Origin: Chryseobacterium gambrini
GTDB lineage: Bacteria > Bacteroidota > Bacteroidia > Flavobacteriales > Weeksellaceae
NCBI RefSeq assembly: GCF_900156825.1
Contig: NZ_FTOV01000003.1
Span: forward strand, 62,001-126,000
Reading direction: 5' to 3'
DNA: 64,000 bases
The notes beneath the pieces were generated by a model, which saw only the letters and a program-made list of their open reading frames with translations, was not told the DNA's origin and did not search any database. The position numbers and the translations under genes are program-made. Below, one piece after another: positions 17,133-24,951 of this stretch. How positions within the stretch are numbered: the first letter of the stretch is position 1; the number at the start of each line of letters is the position of its first letter.

Positions 17133-17459
17133 ATGAAAGATTGCCAATTTGAATTATACAACTTAAAAACAGATCATTTGAATATTATAATTACCTTTTC
17201 AATAGAAGATAAAATTGTAATTTATGGATGTGAAATTGGAGATGTGGTAAGGAAAATTACGGGCAATTTTGATTATGAGTATTATTTAACAATAAATAGA
17301 TTAAATCTGATTCAGTTGAAATTAATGAAAGGCTTAAAATCTTTTGAGGAATTGAAAGAATTCTTCATTAAAAATTTTTCTGGGGAAAACTGTATTGAAG
17401 AAGTTAAAAAATTTTGCTTTCAAAATTTTATAAGATATGAATTTAGTGTTTGGAGATAA
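17133..17459 (+). CDS. Hypothetical protein in the kptA operon
   Basis: The 108-residue protein starts directly after the previous stop codon. It is acidic to neutral and rich in Ile, Phe and Asn, with alternating strands in the first half (LNIIITFSIEDKIVIYGCEI) and helices in the second (LKSFEELKEFFIKNF). I do not recognise the family. Base composition is more AT-rich than its neighbours. It lies 3 bp before the phosphatase gene, so it belongs to the same transcript. Confidence 0.65.
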   Translation: MKDCQFELYNLKTDHLNIIITFSIEDKIVIYGCEIGDVVRKITGNFDYEYYLTINRLNLIQLKLMKGLKSFEELKEFFIKNFSGENCIEEVKKFCFQNFIRYEFSVWR

Positions 17460-17462
17460 AAT

Positions 17463-18218
17463 ATGAAAAGAACATTAGCAATAGGCGACATTCACGGAGG
17501 ATTCAAAGCATTGACGCAGGTTTTGGAAAGAGCCGCTGTTACAGAAAATGACACCCTGATTTTTCTTGGAGATTATGTTGATGGCTGGAGCGAATCTTCT
17601 GAGGTAATCCGCTTTTTAATTGACATTGCCGAAAAGCAGGAATGTATTTTTATTAAAGGAAATCATGATGCATGGACGGAAGACTGGCTTTCTTTCGGAA
17701 AAAGTGAAGATGTATGGCTTTTCAATGGCGGAAAAAGTACGGTAGAAAGCTATTCAGATTTCTCTTTGGAAGAACTTGAAGTTCATCTTGAGTTTTTCCA
17801 GCGGATGAAAAACTATTATGTTGACGATAAAAACCGACTGTTTATTCACGCAGGATATTCGTCCATGCACGGTCCCGAAAAAGAAGTATATTCCAGCAAT
17901 TACCGTTGGGACAGAACATTATGGGAAACAGCCGTTGCAATGGATAAAACTTTGGCGAAAGACTCCGAATTCTATCCGAAAAGGCTGCTTTTATACCACG
18001 AAATTTTCATCGGTCATACACCAACGCTGCATTTGGGAAGTAAAGAACCCATCAACAAAGCGAATGTCTGGAATTTAGATACCGGAGCTGCCTTCACCGG
18101 AGCATTAACAATCATGGATGTCGATTCCAAAGAATTCTGGCAAAGCGATTCCCTTCCGTCATTGTATCCCGATGAAAAGGGCAGAAATAACTATACTGTT
18201 AAACCGAAAAACCGCTAA
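17463..18218 (+). CDS. PPP-family metallophosphoesterase
   Basis: The 251-residue protein has all the signature motifs of PPP phosphatases: GDIHGGFKAL (residues 8-17), FLGDYVDGWSE near 37, KGNHDAW near 67 and IGHTPT near 188. Bacterial relatives act on phosphoproteins, diadenosine tetraphosphate or nucleic-acid phosphate ends. As the last gene of the kptA operon it may remove phosphates from RNA ends or from ADP-ribose phosphates; this is inference. A terminator follows at once. Confidence 0.88.
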   Translation: MKRTLAIGDIHGGFKALTQVLERAAVTENDTLIFLGDYVDGWSESSEVIRFLIDIAEKQECIFIKGNHDAWTEDWLSFGKSEDVWLFNGGKSTVESYSDFSLEELEVHLEFFQRMKNYYVDDKNRLFIHAGYSSMHGPEKEVYSSNYRWDRTLWETAVAMDKTLAKDSEFYPKRLLLYHEIFIGHTPTLHLGSKEPINKANVWNLDTGAAFTGALTIMDVDSKEFWQSDSLPSLYPDEKGRNNYTVKPKNR

Positions 18219-18250
18219 ATATCTTCTCTAAATTGGGAAGATATTTTTTT
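18217..18250 (+). terminator. Terminator at the end of the NAD/ADP-ribose island
   Basis: AAATATCTTC pairs with GAAGATATTT around a 10-base loop, followed by a T run. Confidence 0.75.
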
Positions 18251-18567
18251 TGATACTTAAAATCAGCGCCATCAGCAAAATCAGCAGGAGCAAAATACAC
18301 ATTGGTCATGTCATTAAGAATATAAACCGCATTTTTACGAGCGTAGTTCAGAAGGAGAGTGAAAAAGCTTATTCAGAGATAGATCCTTTCTTCAAGAGAT
18401 TTAGCAAAGTGAATGACAATTCTGGAAAGCAACACCTTTGCTGAGTAAAACGGCTTTGCGAACGAAGAATATTTTCAATTTTTTTTAATAAAATCTTTGC
18501 GGTCTCCGCGTTAAAAATAATAGGTTTCACAAACTTTAAGTAATTTTAAAGCCCAAAATACCACTCA
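18251..18567. repeat. Intergenic region of repeat remnants
   Basis: This gap holds several repeat-like pieces and no credible gene. Near 18264 there is a CAGCGCCATCAGCAAAATCA word common between genes in such genomes. 18435-18518 is another copy of the dispersed repeat (CTTTGCTGAGTAAAACGGC, TTTGCGAAC, then TCTTTGCGGTCTCCGCGTTA). An open frame over 18250-18444 runs across these repeats and is not considered a gene. Confidence 0.65.
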
Positions 18568-20292
18568 ATGAAACTGAAATATCTTTTTCTGCTGCTTACC
18601 TCCTCGTTCATCTTTGCCCAGAGTCAATTTCAGACCCCTTTTAAAAAAGGAAATGGAAATCAGACGGTTACTTATGATGAAATGAACAGCTATTATCAGA
18701 ATTTAGCTAAAAATTTCAACACCATTCAGTACCTTAAAAAAGGAGAAGACGATAACGGAAAAGCAATTTATGTGGTCATTTACAATCCTTTTCCCGAAAA
18801 AGACCTTGATAAATTAAGAAAAAACAAAGCCGTTTTGTTCATCAATAACGGAATTCATCCCGGCGAACCGGACGGAATCGATGCGACCATGATGCTGATG
18901 AAAAATCTGGCAACTCAGAAAATCAAAACACCACAGAATTTCATTGTTGCTGCCATTGCAGCGTATAATGTAAGCGGAATGCTCAATCGCGGATCGTTTT
19001 CCAGAGCCAACCAGAATGGTCCGGAACAGTATGGCTTCAGAGGAAATGCCAGAAATTATGATCTGAACAGAGATTTCATTAAAGCAGATACTAAAAATGC
19101 CAGAAGTTTTCAGGAAATTTATCAGTGGCTGAAACCGGATGTTTTCATTGACAATCACGTAAGTAACGGAGCAGATTATCAATATACATTTACTTATATT
19201 TCTACTTTTAAGGAACGTCTGGGAAATGTTTTGGGCGAATATTTTTACAACAGCTATCAGGCTAAAAATTTAAACGACTTAAAAAAGCTGGGTTACGAAA
19301 GTACGCCTTATGTCAATATTCATGGCGATATTCCGGAAGTTGGCTTTGCTTCGTTCGAAGATTCCCCGAGATATTCTACAGGATATACCTCGCTGTTCAA
19401 TTCTTTGGGAACCGTTCCTGAAACGCATATGCTGAAACCATACGACAAAAGAGTGGATGCGACGTACAAATATATGTTGGTGAATCTTCAGAATTTAGAT
19501 CAGGATTATCAGAAAATAAAACAACTCAGAGTTGAAAATCTAAAACAGTACCAAGCCGGAAAACAGTACGGAATCCGCTGGAAAATAGATTCTGCAAAAT
19601 ATACCACCATGGATTTCAAAGGTTTTGAGGGAAAATACAAACCCAGTGAAATTTCCGGAAAACCGAGACTCTATTACGACAGAAGCAAACCCTTCACGAA
19701 AAACATCAGGCTGTTTACAACCGCAGTTCCTACAGGTTACATCACCATTCCGAAATATTACGTCATTCCGCAGTCGCAATACTGTGTTATTGAGGAATTT
19801 AAAAGAAATAAAATTCAGATGAAGCCGATTCAGAAGGACAGCACGATTGCGGTGGAATCTTACAGAATCAATGATTTTAAAACCGTGAAAAATCCTTACG
19901 AAGGGCATTATCTCCATTTTGAAACAACCGTAGATAAAGCGAATAAAAAGATAACTTTTTCAGCAGGTGATTACATGGTTCCGACCGATCAGGAAGGGGT
20001 AAAATACATCATTGAAACCCTTGAACCGGAAGCGCTGGATTCCTTTTTCAACTGGAATTTCTTCGACGGTATTTTAGCCCAGAAAGAATATTATTCAGCC
20101 TATATTTTCGAAGATACCGCTGCAGAATTACTGAAAAAAGATAAAGATTTAAAACAGAAATTCGAAGCTAAAAAAGCAGCCGACAAAAAATTTGCCGACA
20201 ACGGAACCGCTCAGCTCGACTGGATCTACAGAAATTCTCCCTACTTCGAAGAAAAGACATTCAGACAATATCCTGTTTACAGAATCTTATAA
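18568..20292 (+). CDS. Secreted M14-family zinc carboxypeptidase
   Basis: The 574-residue protein has a signal peptide of about 17 residues ending SFIFAQ. The zinc site of M14 peptidases is seen as H97-P-G-E100 with a downstream His in FIDNHVSNGADYQ. NARNYDLNRDF matches the substrate-binding Arg segment, and a Glu in GTVPETHMLKPYD may be catalytic. The C-terminal part (about 330-574) has no domain I recognise. It probably trims peptides in the periplasm or outside the cell, and sits alone in its transcription unit. Confidence 0.88.
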   Translation: MKLKYLFLLLTSSFIFAQSQFQTPFKKGNGNQTVTYDEMNSYYQNLAKNFNTIQYLKKGEDDNGKAIYVVIYNPFPEKDLDKLRKNKAVLFINNGIHPGEPDGIDATMMLMKNLATQKIKTPQNFIVAAIAAYNVSGMLNRGSFSRANQNGPEQYGFRGNARNYDLNRDFIKADTKNARSFQEIYQWLKPDVFIDNHVSNGADYQYTFTYISTFKERLGNVLGEYFYNSYQAKNLNDLKKLGYESTPYVNIHGDIPEVGFASFEDSPRYSTGYTSLFNSLGTVPETHMLKPYDKRVDATYKYMLVNLQNLDQDYQKIKQLRVENLKQYQAGKQYGIRWKIDSAKYTTMDFKGFEGKYKPSEISGKPRLYYDRSKPFTKNIRLFTTAVPTGYITIPKYYVIPQSQYCVIEEFKRNKIQMKPIQKDSTIAVESYRINDFKTVKNPYEGHYLHFETTVDKANKKITFSAGDYMVPTDQEGVKYIIETLEPEALDSFFNWNFFDGILAQKEYYSAYIFEDTAAELLKKDKDLKQKFEAKKAADKKFADNGTAQLDWIYRNSPYFEEKTFRQYPVYRIL

Positions 20293-20423
20293 ACTTTTGA
20301 ATTTTATTTAATTTGTTGATAATCAGTGTTTAATTTCCGTATTTTTCACATACGGAACTGTTGTTTTTACTGATGGAATTTAATTTTTATCAGGCGAAAT
20401 TTGCTTTACTAAAACCAACACTT

Positions 20424-20705
20424 ATGGCAACTAAAAAGCAATTTTTCGTTTCACTGGAAGGCGTAGACCTTACCGACGAACAGCTAAAAAACATCGACAG
20501 AGGAATTCAGAATGTAGTGCTTTCCGAACTGTCCAAAGTAGACAACACTCAGGCTTTCGGAGCACACAGAAATTTCAGAGAACTGACTAAACCCTTAAAG
20601 GTTAAAGACTGGTTTCCTTGGGGAATCATTATTTTCAAGCCGGGAATTGATCTTACCAAGCAGGTTACAGAAATCCATAATCAGATAAAAGCTTATGGAG
20701 GCTAG
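20424..20705 (+). CDS. Hypothetical protein, first of a coupled pair
   Basis: The ATG at 20424 gives 93 residues beginning ATKKQFFVSLEGVDLT; an earlier in-frame ATG at 20361 would add 21 residues of poor quality. The middle (NTQAFGAHRNFREL) and end (IIIFKPGIDLTKQVTEI) look well folded. I do not recognise the family. It overlaps the Cys-rich gene by 11 bp, so the two are probably made together. Confidence 0.7.
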   Translation: MATKKQFFVSLEGVDLTDEQLKNIDRGIQNVVLSELSKVDNTQAFGAHRNFRELTKPLKVKDWFPWGIIIFKPGIDLTKQVTEIHNQIKAYGG

Positions 20706-21099
20706 TTTTAACTCTTCAAAAAAGATGTGTCCCAGCTACGTTGGAAAAGTTGGGGCGCAGCTTTTCGGAGTCGTCAATAAAGACGGAAAAGTACAGTTTA
20801 TAACCCCTCTTACCGTCACAGAAGATTTTATTGAACAGAATGGAAATCTGGAACAGCGATTCCGTTTCACCGGAAAATGTGTAGAAAAAGGATGCGGACA
20901 ATGGAATCATGAGGAATCAAGATGTTCTCTGTCTAAAAAAGTTCAGGATCTGAATTTTCCAAAAAATACTGAACTTAGCTTTTGCCCGATCCGTTCGCAG
21001 TGCAGATGGTTTTCTCAGGATGGCAAAGAAGCCTGTTTTTCCTGCAATGAAGTCACCCGAAATATGGAAGAATTACTTGTTAATAATTCAGCACAATAA
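20695..21099 (+). CDS. Hypothetical Cys-rich protein
   Basis: The 134-residue protein has nine cysteines. One is near the N-terminus. C62-x4-C67 (in CVEKGCGQW), Cys77 and then a C-terminal set (CPIRSQC, CFSC) look like metal or iron-sulfur ligands. There is no signal peptide, so disulfides are less likely. The family is not recognised. Overlap with the preceding gene suggests a two-protein unit. Confidence 0.7.
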   Translation: MEASFNSSKKMCPSYVGKVGAQLFGVVNKDGKVQFITPLTVTEDFIEQNGNLEQRFRFTGKCVEKGCGQWNHEESRCSLSKKVQDLNFPKNTELSFCPIRSQCRWFSQDGKEACFSCNEVTRNMEELLVNNSAQ

Positions 21100-21183
21100 A
21101 AATCCAACGATAAAATTGGCGGCATATACTTTGAATGGTTGATAATTAAGATTTTATCTGAACATCAATTTTTCAAACTTACT

Positions 21184-22314
21184 ATGAGGAAACTTCTAAC
21201 CGCAGGTATCGCAGGAATTTCAGCATTTGTTGCTGTGGTTTTTCTTTCGGGATACGGATATATTTTTAAAGCTTTAGCGATCAATTTAAAAAAAGGACCT
21301 TTTACTCCTTCAACAGACGATGAGGAAAAATTTCCTTCACGGGTTATTCGCAACAGACATCCGAAACGATGGAAGAAACACATCAGTTACAATAAAAAGG
21401 AACTTTCAGAAAGAGTTTTGGAAGAGCTAAAAAAGACAAGGGCATCTTCTCTTCTGATAATTCACGACGGAAAACTTCTTCACGAAGAATACTGGAAAGA
21501 TCACAACGCTTTTTCTTTAATGAATTCCTTTTCAATGGCGAAAGGCGTTCTTTCAATTTTAACGGGTTGCGCGATTGATGAGGGATATATTGAATCTGAA
21601 AACCAGTTGATTTCAACCGTTTTTCCACAATACAAAAACAGCCGTTTCGGAAAATATCTCACGTTTAAACATTTGATGACGATGCAGGCGGGATTGGATT
21701 GGGAAGAAGAATACCATCATCCTTTTGCAGAAAATTCCAGACAGTATTTTGTAGACGATCTTGCGGAGCAGGCTTTCGGAATTGGGTTCAAGAAAATGCC
21801 GGGCGAAAAGTATGAATATCAAAGTGTTGCTGCGCAATTATTAGGACTTTCGTTAAGAGAAGCAACGGGAAAAGATCTTGCAGTTTATCTTTCAGAAAAA
21901 ATATGGCAGCCTTTAGGAATGGAATTACCTGCAAAATGGAGCATCGACGAAAAAGGCGTTGAAAAAGCGTTCTGCTGTATCCATGCAATACCAAGAGATT
22001 TCGCAAAACTCGGACAGCTTATCATGCAGAAAGGAGAGTGGGAAGGAAAGCAGCTCATCAGTAAAGAATATTGTGAAAAACTTTTATCGCCCACAATAGA
22101 GAACGATGCATTTTGCTACACCATTTGGGCAGATGACGAAAGTGATCATCAATACAGATTTTTTTACGGCTTTTTAGGACAGTTCATTATCATGGTTCCC
22201 GAAAAAAAGATGGTGATCGTGAAAACCGGATTTTACAACAGGTTGGATGTCGATAAAAAGAAAAGACCGCTTCAGGTAAAGCTTTTGGTAGAAGAACTTA
22301 CAAAACTGATATAA
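21184..22314 (+). CDS. Membrane-anchored serine hydrolase, class C beta-lactamase fold
   Basis: The ATG at 21184 gives 376 residues with an N-terminal signal anchor (GISAFVAVVFLSGYGYIF). The SxxK nucleophile motif is S117-M-A-K120 and the Tyr-x-Ser motif is YEYQSVAAQ. Near the C-terminus the usual KTG triad appears in VIVKTGFYN. Such proteins are esterases, D-amino-acid peptidases or true beta-lactamases; the substrate cannot be predicted. A 15-codon upstream extension to 21139 lacks support. Confidence 0.85.
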   Translation: MRKLLTAGIAGISAFVAVVFLSGYGYIFKALAINLKKGPFTPSTDDEEKFPSRVIRNRHPKRWKKHISYNKKELSERVLEELKKTRASSLLIIHDGKLLHEEYWKDHNAFSLMNSFSMAKGVLSILTGCAIDEGYIESENQLISTVFPQYKNSRFGKYLTFKHLMTMQAGLDWEEEYHHPFAENSRQYFVDDLAEQAFGIGFKKMPGEKYEYQSVAAQLLGLSLREATGKDLAVYLSEKIWQPLGMELPAKWSIDEKGVEKAFCCIHAIPRDFAKLGQLIMQKGEWEGKQLISKEYCEKLLSPTIENDAFCYTIWADDESDHQYRFFYGFLGQFIIMVPEKKMVIVKTGFYNRLDVDKKKRPLQVKLLVEELTKLI

Positions 22315-22321
22315 AAAATTA

Positions 22322-22352
22322 AGCTGCAGAATTTCTGCAGCTCATTTTTTTG
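22322..22352 (+). terminator. Terminator after the serine hydrolase
   Basis: AGCTGCAGAA pairs with TTCTGCAGCT and is followed by CA and a run of T. It lies between the convergent hydrolase and the 54-residue minus-strand gene. Confidence 0.7.
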
Positions 22353-22361
22353 ATAGTAAAC

Positions 22362-22526
22362 TTAGAATGAATCTCTGTAGTTTAGATTCCCTGTTGCTCC
22401 CTGTGGAAGAAAAACAACTTTTCTTTTGATGCTTTTTGCTTTTTCCAGAGCTTTAAGCGCTTTTTGACGTTCAACTTCCCGATTGAAGTGAGAGTTAATG
22501 TTCTCAGATTGTGTAGTTGCTTTCAT
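22362..22526 (-). CDS. Small 54-residue protein
   Basis: Reading the minus strand from the ATG at 22526 gives 54 codons and a TAA. The N-terminal half is an amphipathic charged helix (NREVERQKALKALEKAKSIK) and the C-terminus is VVFLPQGATGNLNYRDSF. Coding character is suggested by the codon pattern and by a clean start and stop with terminators on both sides. I do not recognise it. It could be a small regulator or binding protein. Confidence 0.55.
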   Translation of the reverse strand: MKATTQSENINSHFNREVERQKALKALEKAKSIKRKVVFLPQGATGNLNYRDSF

Positions 22527-22858
22527 ATGTATATTTTTTGGTGTGTTACAGTGAGCTAATCTAAAAATATGCCGTTTTTAGGGTAAATCTTCCAATGAGG
22601 TATCAAAAACAAAAAAAATATTTTTTTTCAGTTCTTTCTTATTCTTGGCATAGTAGTTGAATACTCAATTGCAACTATTAAAAAATAAACAAATAAGGGA
22701 TCTTAAATATTTCCCGGAGCAATTCGGGAATATTTTTTATCACTAATTACAGGAAAAACACCAATCACTATAAATATTAATACTTTTGACTAAATCCCTG
22801 GTTATTCCGGGGATTTTTTCTTATGTTTTTATTTGATAACTTTACAGAAAAATAGTTC
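22527..22858. other. Intergenic region with two terminator-like hairpins
   Basis: No gene is visible. At about 22708-22740 AATATTTCCCG pairs with CGGGAATATTTT, followed by more T. At about 22793-22820 AATCCCTGG pairs with CCGGGGATT and a T run follows. Neither lies directly behind an annotated gene, so one or two small plus-strand RNAs may end here, or the second may attenuate the 22859 gene. Confidence 0.4.
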
Positions 22859-23137
22859 ATGGCTTATATAATTAAAACAACATCAGACGGTTTGATTTAT
22901 GTGAAAGCGTCGAACGTTATCCACGTAAAAAAGCCAAATGCACTGGAAGGAGCAAAGGTTATGGGACAGCCATTGGTTATTAATGTGAATCATATTGGCT
23001 TTCTGAGCTACAATATCGAAGGTCATGTTACATTCTTTATGGCAAGCGGGTTCGAGATCTCGATGAAGATATTTTACGAAGAAGCGGAAGAGGCTTTTAA
23101 CTGTGCAAAAGGAAGTATCGAAAAGATCATCAGGTAA
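22859..23137 (+). CDS. Hypothetical protein
   Basis: The 92-residue protein is soluble and mixed alpha/beta. Its first half is strand-rich (GLIYVKASNVIHVKK, PLVINVNHIGFLSY) and it ends in a helix (EEAEEAFNCAKGSIEKIIR). There is no signal peptide. The family is not recognised. It lies alone between a hairpin and a bidirectional terminator. Confidence 0.7.
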   Translation: MAYIIKTTSDGLIYVKASNVIHVKKPNALEGAKVMGQPLVINVNHIGFLSYNIEGHVTFFMASGFEISMKIFYEEAEEAFNCAKGSIEKIIR

Positions 23138-23152
23138 ATTTTAATCAATAAA

Positions 23153-23187
23153 AAAGACGTTTCAGCCGAAACGTCTTTCTTTTTTAT
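23153..23187. terminator. Bidirectional terminator
   Basis: AAAGACGTTT pairs with AAACGTCTTT around CAGCCG, with A and T runs on the two sides, between convergent genes. Confidence 0.8.
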
Positions 23188-24065
23188 CTTGGTAAGCCTC
23201 TTTTCAGAGCAATTTCTGCTCTTTTTACAGCGACTTTTTCTTTCCAGTCCATGTATTTCTTCTTGAAGTTCTTCTTCATGATATCATCAAATTTACGCTG
23301 TACGGTAAGATTCCATAAAGAATGCGCCTTCACCGCCCAGGATTTGTCCCATGCTCTCAGCGAAATAGAAAAACTTCCGTCCAGATATTTCATCCAGTGC
23401 CACCATCCTGTAGGCATAAATAAAGTGTCTCCGTGCTCAAGATAGCATTCAATTCCTTCTACGCCGTCTAAAGCGGGGAATTTTGTGAAGTCAGGATTTT
23501 CAATATCATAATCTTCCAGCGCATACGTTGCGTAAGGAATCTGGTACAGTCTTTCTTTCCATTTGTAATCGAACAGTAGAATATGCTTTCTTCCGTTAAA
23601 GTGGGTATGGAAAATATGAGCCATATCAATATCAAAATGCAGGAAGGTTACGGAGCCTTTACCTCCGAAAAACATATTGGGATATTTGTCCAGAAATCCA
23701 CCCATTAATTCTTTAGGAGAAATATAATCTTCCAGAAGTTTCGGGGCAAATTTTATCGGGTCAAAAAGGAAAATTCTAAGATCGGTAGGTTCTTTCTGGA
23801 TAAGATCGATATAATCTCCGAATTTCATTTTGGCTGCAGAAGCGTTAATGGGAGCTGCAGGATCTGCCTTCGAGCTGTCGTACAACGGAACTTCCACATC
23901 ACCTACTACTTCCTTCATGTACTCCATGGTCCATTTCTGGTACGCTGGCCATTTTCTTGCCATGTTCTTAATGACAACAGGTTTTCTCGGCTTCAGATAC
24001 TTTTCAATGAATTCTTCCTGAGTAATATCATCTACAATATCTATAGGCTTTAAATTGATTCCCAT
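23184..24065 (-). CDS. Cupin-like/JmjC-type Fe(II) 2-oxoglutarate oxygenase
   Basis: The 293-residue protein resembles bacterial cupin_8/JmjC hydroxylases. FLHFDIDMAHIFHTHFNGRK supplies H-x-D with a nearby Lys for 2-oxoglutarate, and the distal His is in FMPTGWWHWMKY. KPVVIKNMARKWPAYQKWT near residue 32 is the usual N-terminal signature. Relatives hydroxylate ribosomal proteins or small molecules; the substrate here is unknown. The start is the ATG at 24065 and the gene stands alone. Confidence 0.85.
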   Translation of the reverse strand: MGINLKPIDIVDDITQEEFIEKYLKPRKPVVIKNMARKWPAYQKWTMEYMKEVVGDVEVPLYDSSKADPAAPINASAAKMKFGDYIDLIQKEPTDLRIFLFDPIKFAPKLLEDYISPKELMGGFLDKYPNMFFGGKGSVTFLHFDIDMAHIFHTHFNGRKHILLFDYKWKERLYQIPYATYALEDYDIENPDFTKFPALDGVEGIECYLEHGDTLFMPTGWWHWMKYLDGSFSISLRAWDKSWAVKAHSLWNLTVQRKFDDIMKKNFKKKYMDWKEKVAVKRAEIALKRGLPR

Positions 24066-24681
24066 TTCTTAAAAATTTAATGTTACAAAATTATTAAATA
24101 AAAATATATGTTAACGGATTTAAGCTTTTTTTAATCTATGATTCAAATCATTTTTAACTATTTAGACTAAATAAAAAACTGAAAAATAATCTTAAGAGCA
24201 TAAAAAAACACCCTGCAAAAAGAATTGCACGGTAAAAACACAATTTGATGAATAAAAATTCATTTCTTCCCGCTAAAATAAAAAATTATTTATAACTGAT
24301 TTTTGTGCGGATGTGAATATTATAAGCAAAAAGATAGGAAAATTTCTATCCCATTCTATAAAAAGTTTCGAATGTATTTAAATATAAAACACAAAATAAA
24401 TTTTGATGAATTTTATTAATTTTTAAATAAAAAATATTTTTTTTCCTACCCAATAAATACGGCGTAATTTGCTGATTTTCTTATGCAGTAACTTTACAAT
24501 ATTATTCATAATTTTATGATATGACACAAATGAGAAATTCGCGAAACGTTTTGCGGTGCTCTACCGTAAGATGTATTTCTTAAAAGTCATCATGATGCAT
24601 CATCCGAACTGTACATTTATTCTAGGCAAAATTGTATAGCTAGGGAAAATTGATTATTAACGATTCTAAAAAACAAATTTT
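24066..24681. other. AT-rich intergenic region
   Basis: These 616 bases contain no convincing gene. A 20-codon frame (24521-24583, starting MTQMRNSRN) lies about 30 bp after a weak TAACTTTA box and could be a leader peptide for the small secreted protein downstream, but support is poor. The rest shows only poly-A and poly-T tracts. Confidence 0.4.
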
Positions 24682-24894
24682 ATGAAAAAGAAGATTTTAT
24701 TTAGCGCCATGATGGGTATTTCAGTGATGGCGTTTGCGAAAACACTTCAGGCTGTTTGGACTTCAACCTGCGGAGTGAAACATTATACAACATTTACCGG
24801 AGATTGGAGTCAATCTGATATGGCTTTATGGATTGCAGAAAAGAATGCAGACGAGTGTGGTAATTATCCTTCAAGTGTAACTTTTAATCCTTAA
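24682..24894 (+). CDS. Small secreted two-cysteine protein
   Basis: The 70-residue precursor has a clear signal peptide (KKKILFSAMMGISVMAFA). The mature part of about 50 residues has Cys30 and Cys59, able to form one disulfide, and many aromatic residues (HYTTFTGDWSQ). The family is not recognised. A GLPGLI gene follows 57 bp on, beyond a terminator hairpin, so it may be an exported substrate or partner of that locus. This is inference. Confidence 0.7.
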   Translation: MKKKILFSAMMGISVMAFAKTLQAVWTSTCGVKHYTTFTGDWSQSDMALWIAEKNADECGNYPSSVTFNP

Positions 24895-24897
24895 ATT

Positions 24898-24936
24898 AAA
24901 AACTCTGTCTCAAATTATTATTTTGGGACAGAGTTT
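24898..24936 (+). terminator. Terminator after the small secreted protein
   Basis: AACTCTGTCTCAAA pairs with TTTGGGACAGAGTT around an AT-rich loop. Confidence 0.7.
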
Positions 24937-24951
24937 CCAAATTATTACATC

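Noticed and set aside
16929..17459. Toxin-antitoxin pair
   Set aside because: The two small genes are the right size, but neither shows toxin or DNA-binding antitoxin motifs, and both are coupled to kptA.
18250..18444. A 64-residue coding sequence
   Set aside because: It runs across intergenic repeat words and has no protein-like pattern or ribosome site.
24521..24583. 20-codon leader peptide gene
   Set aside because: Only a weak promoter-like box supports it, there is no regulatory codon bias, and a terminator between leader and gene is missing.
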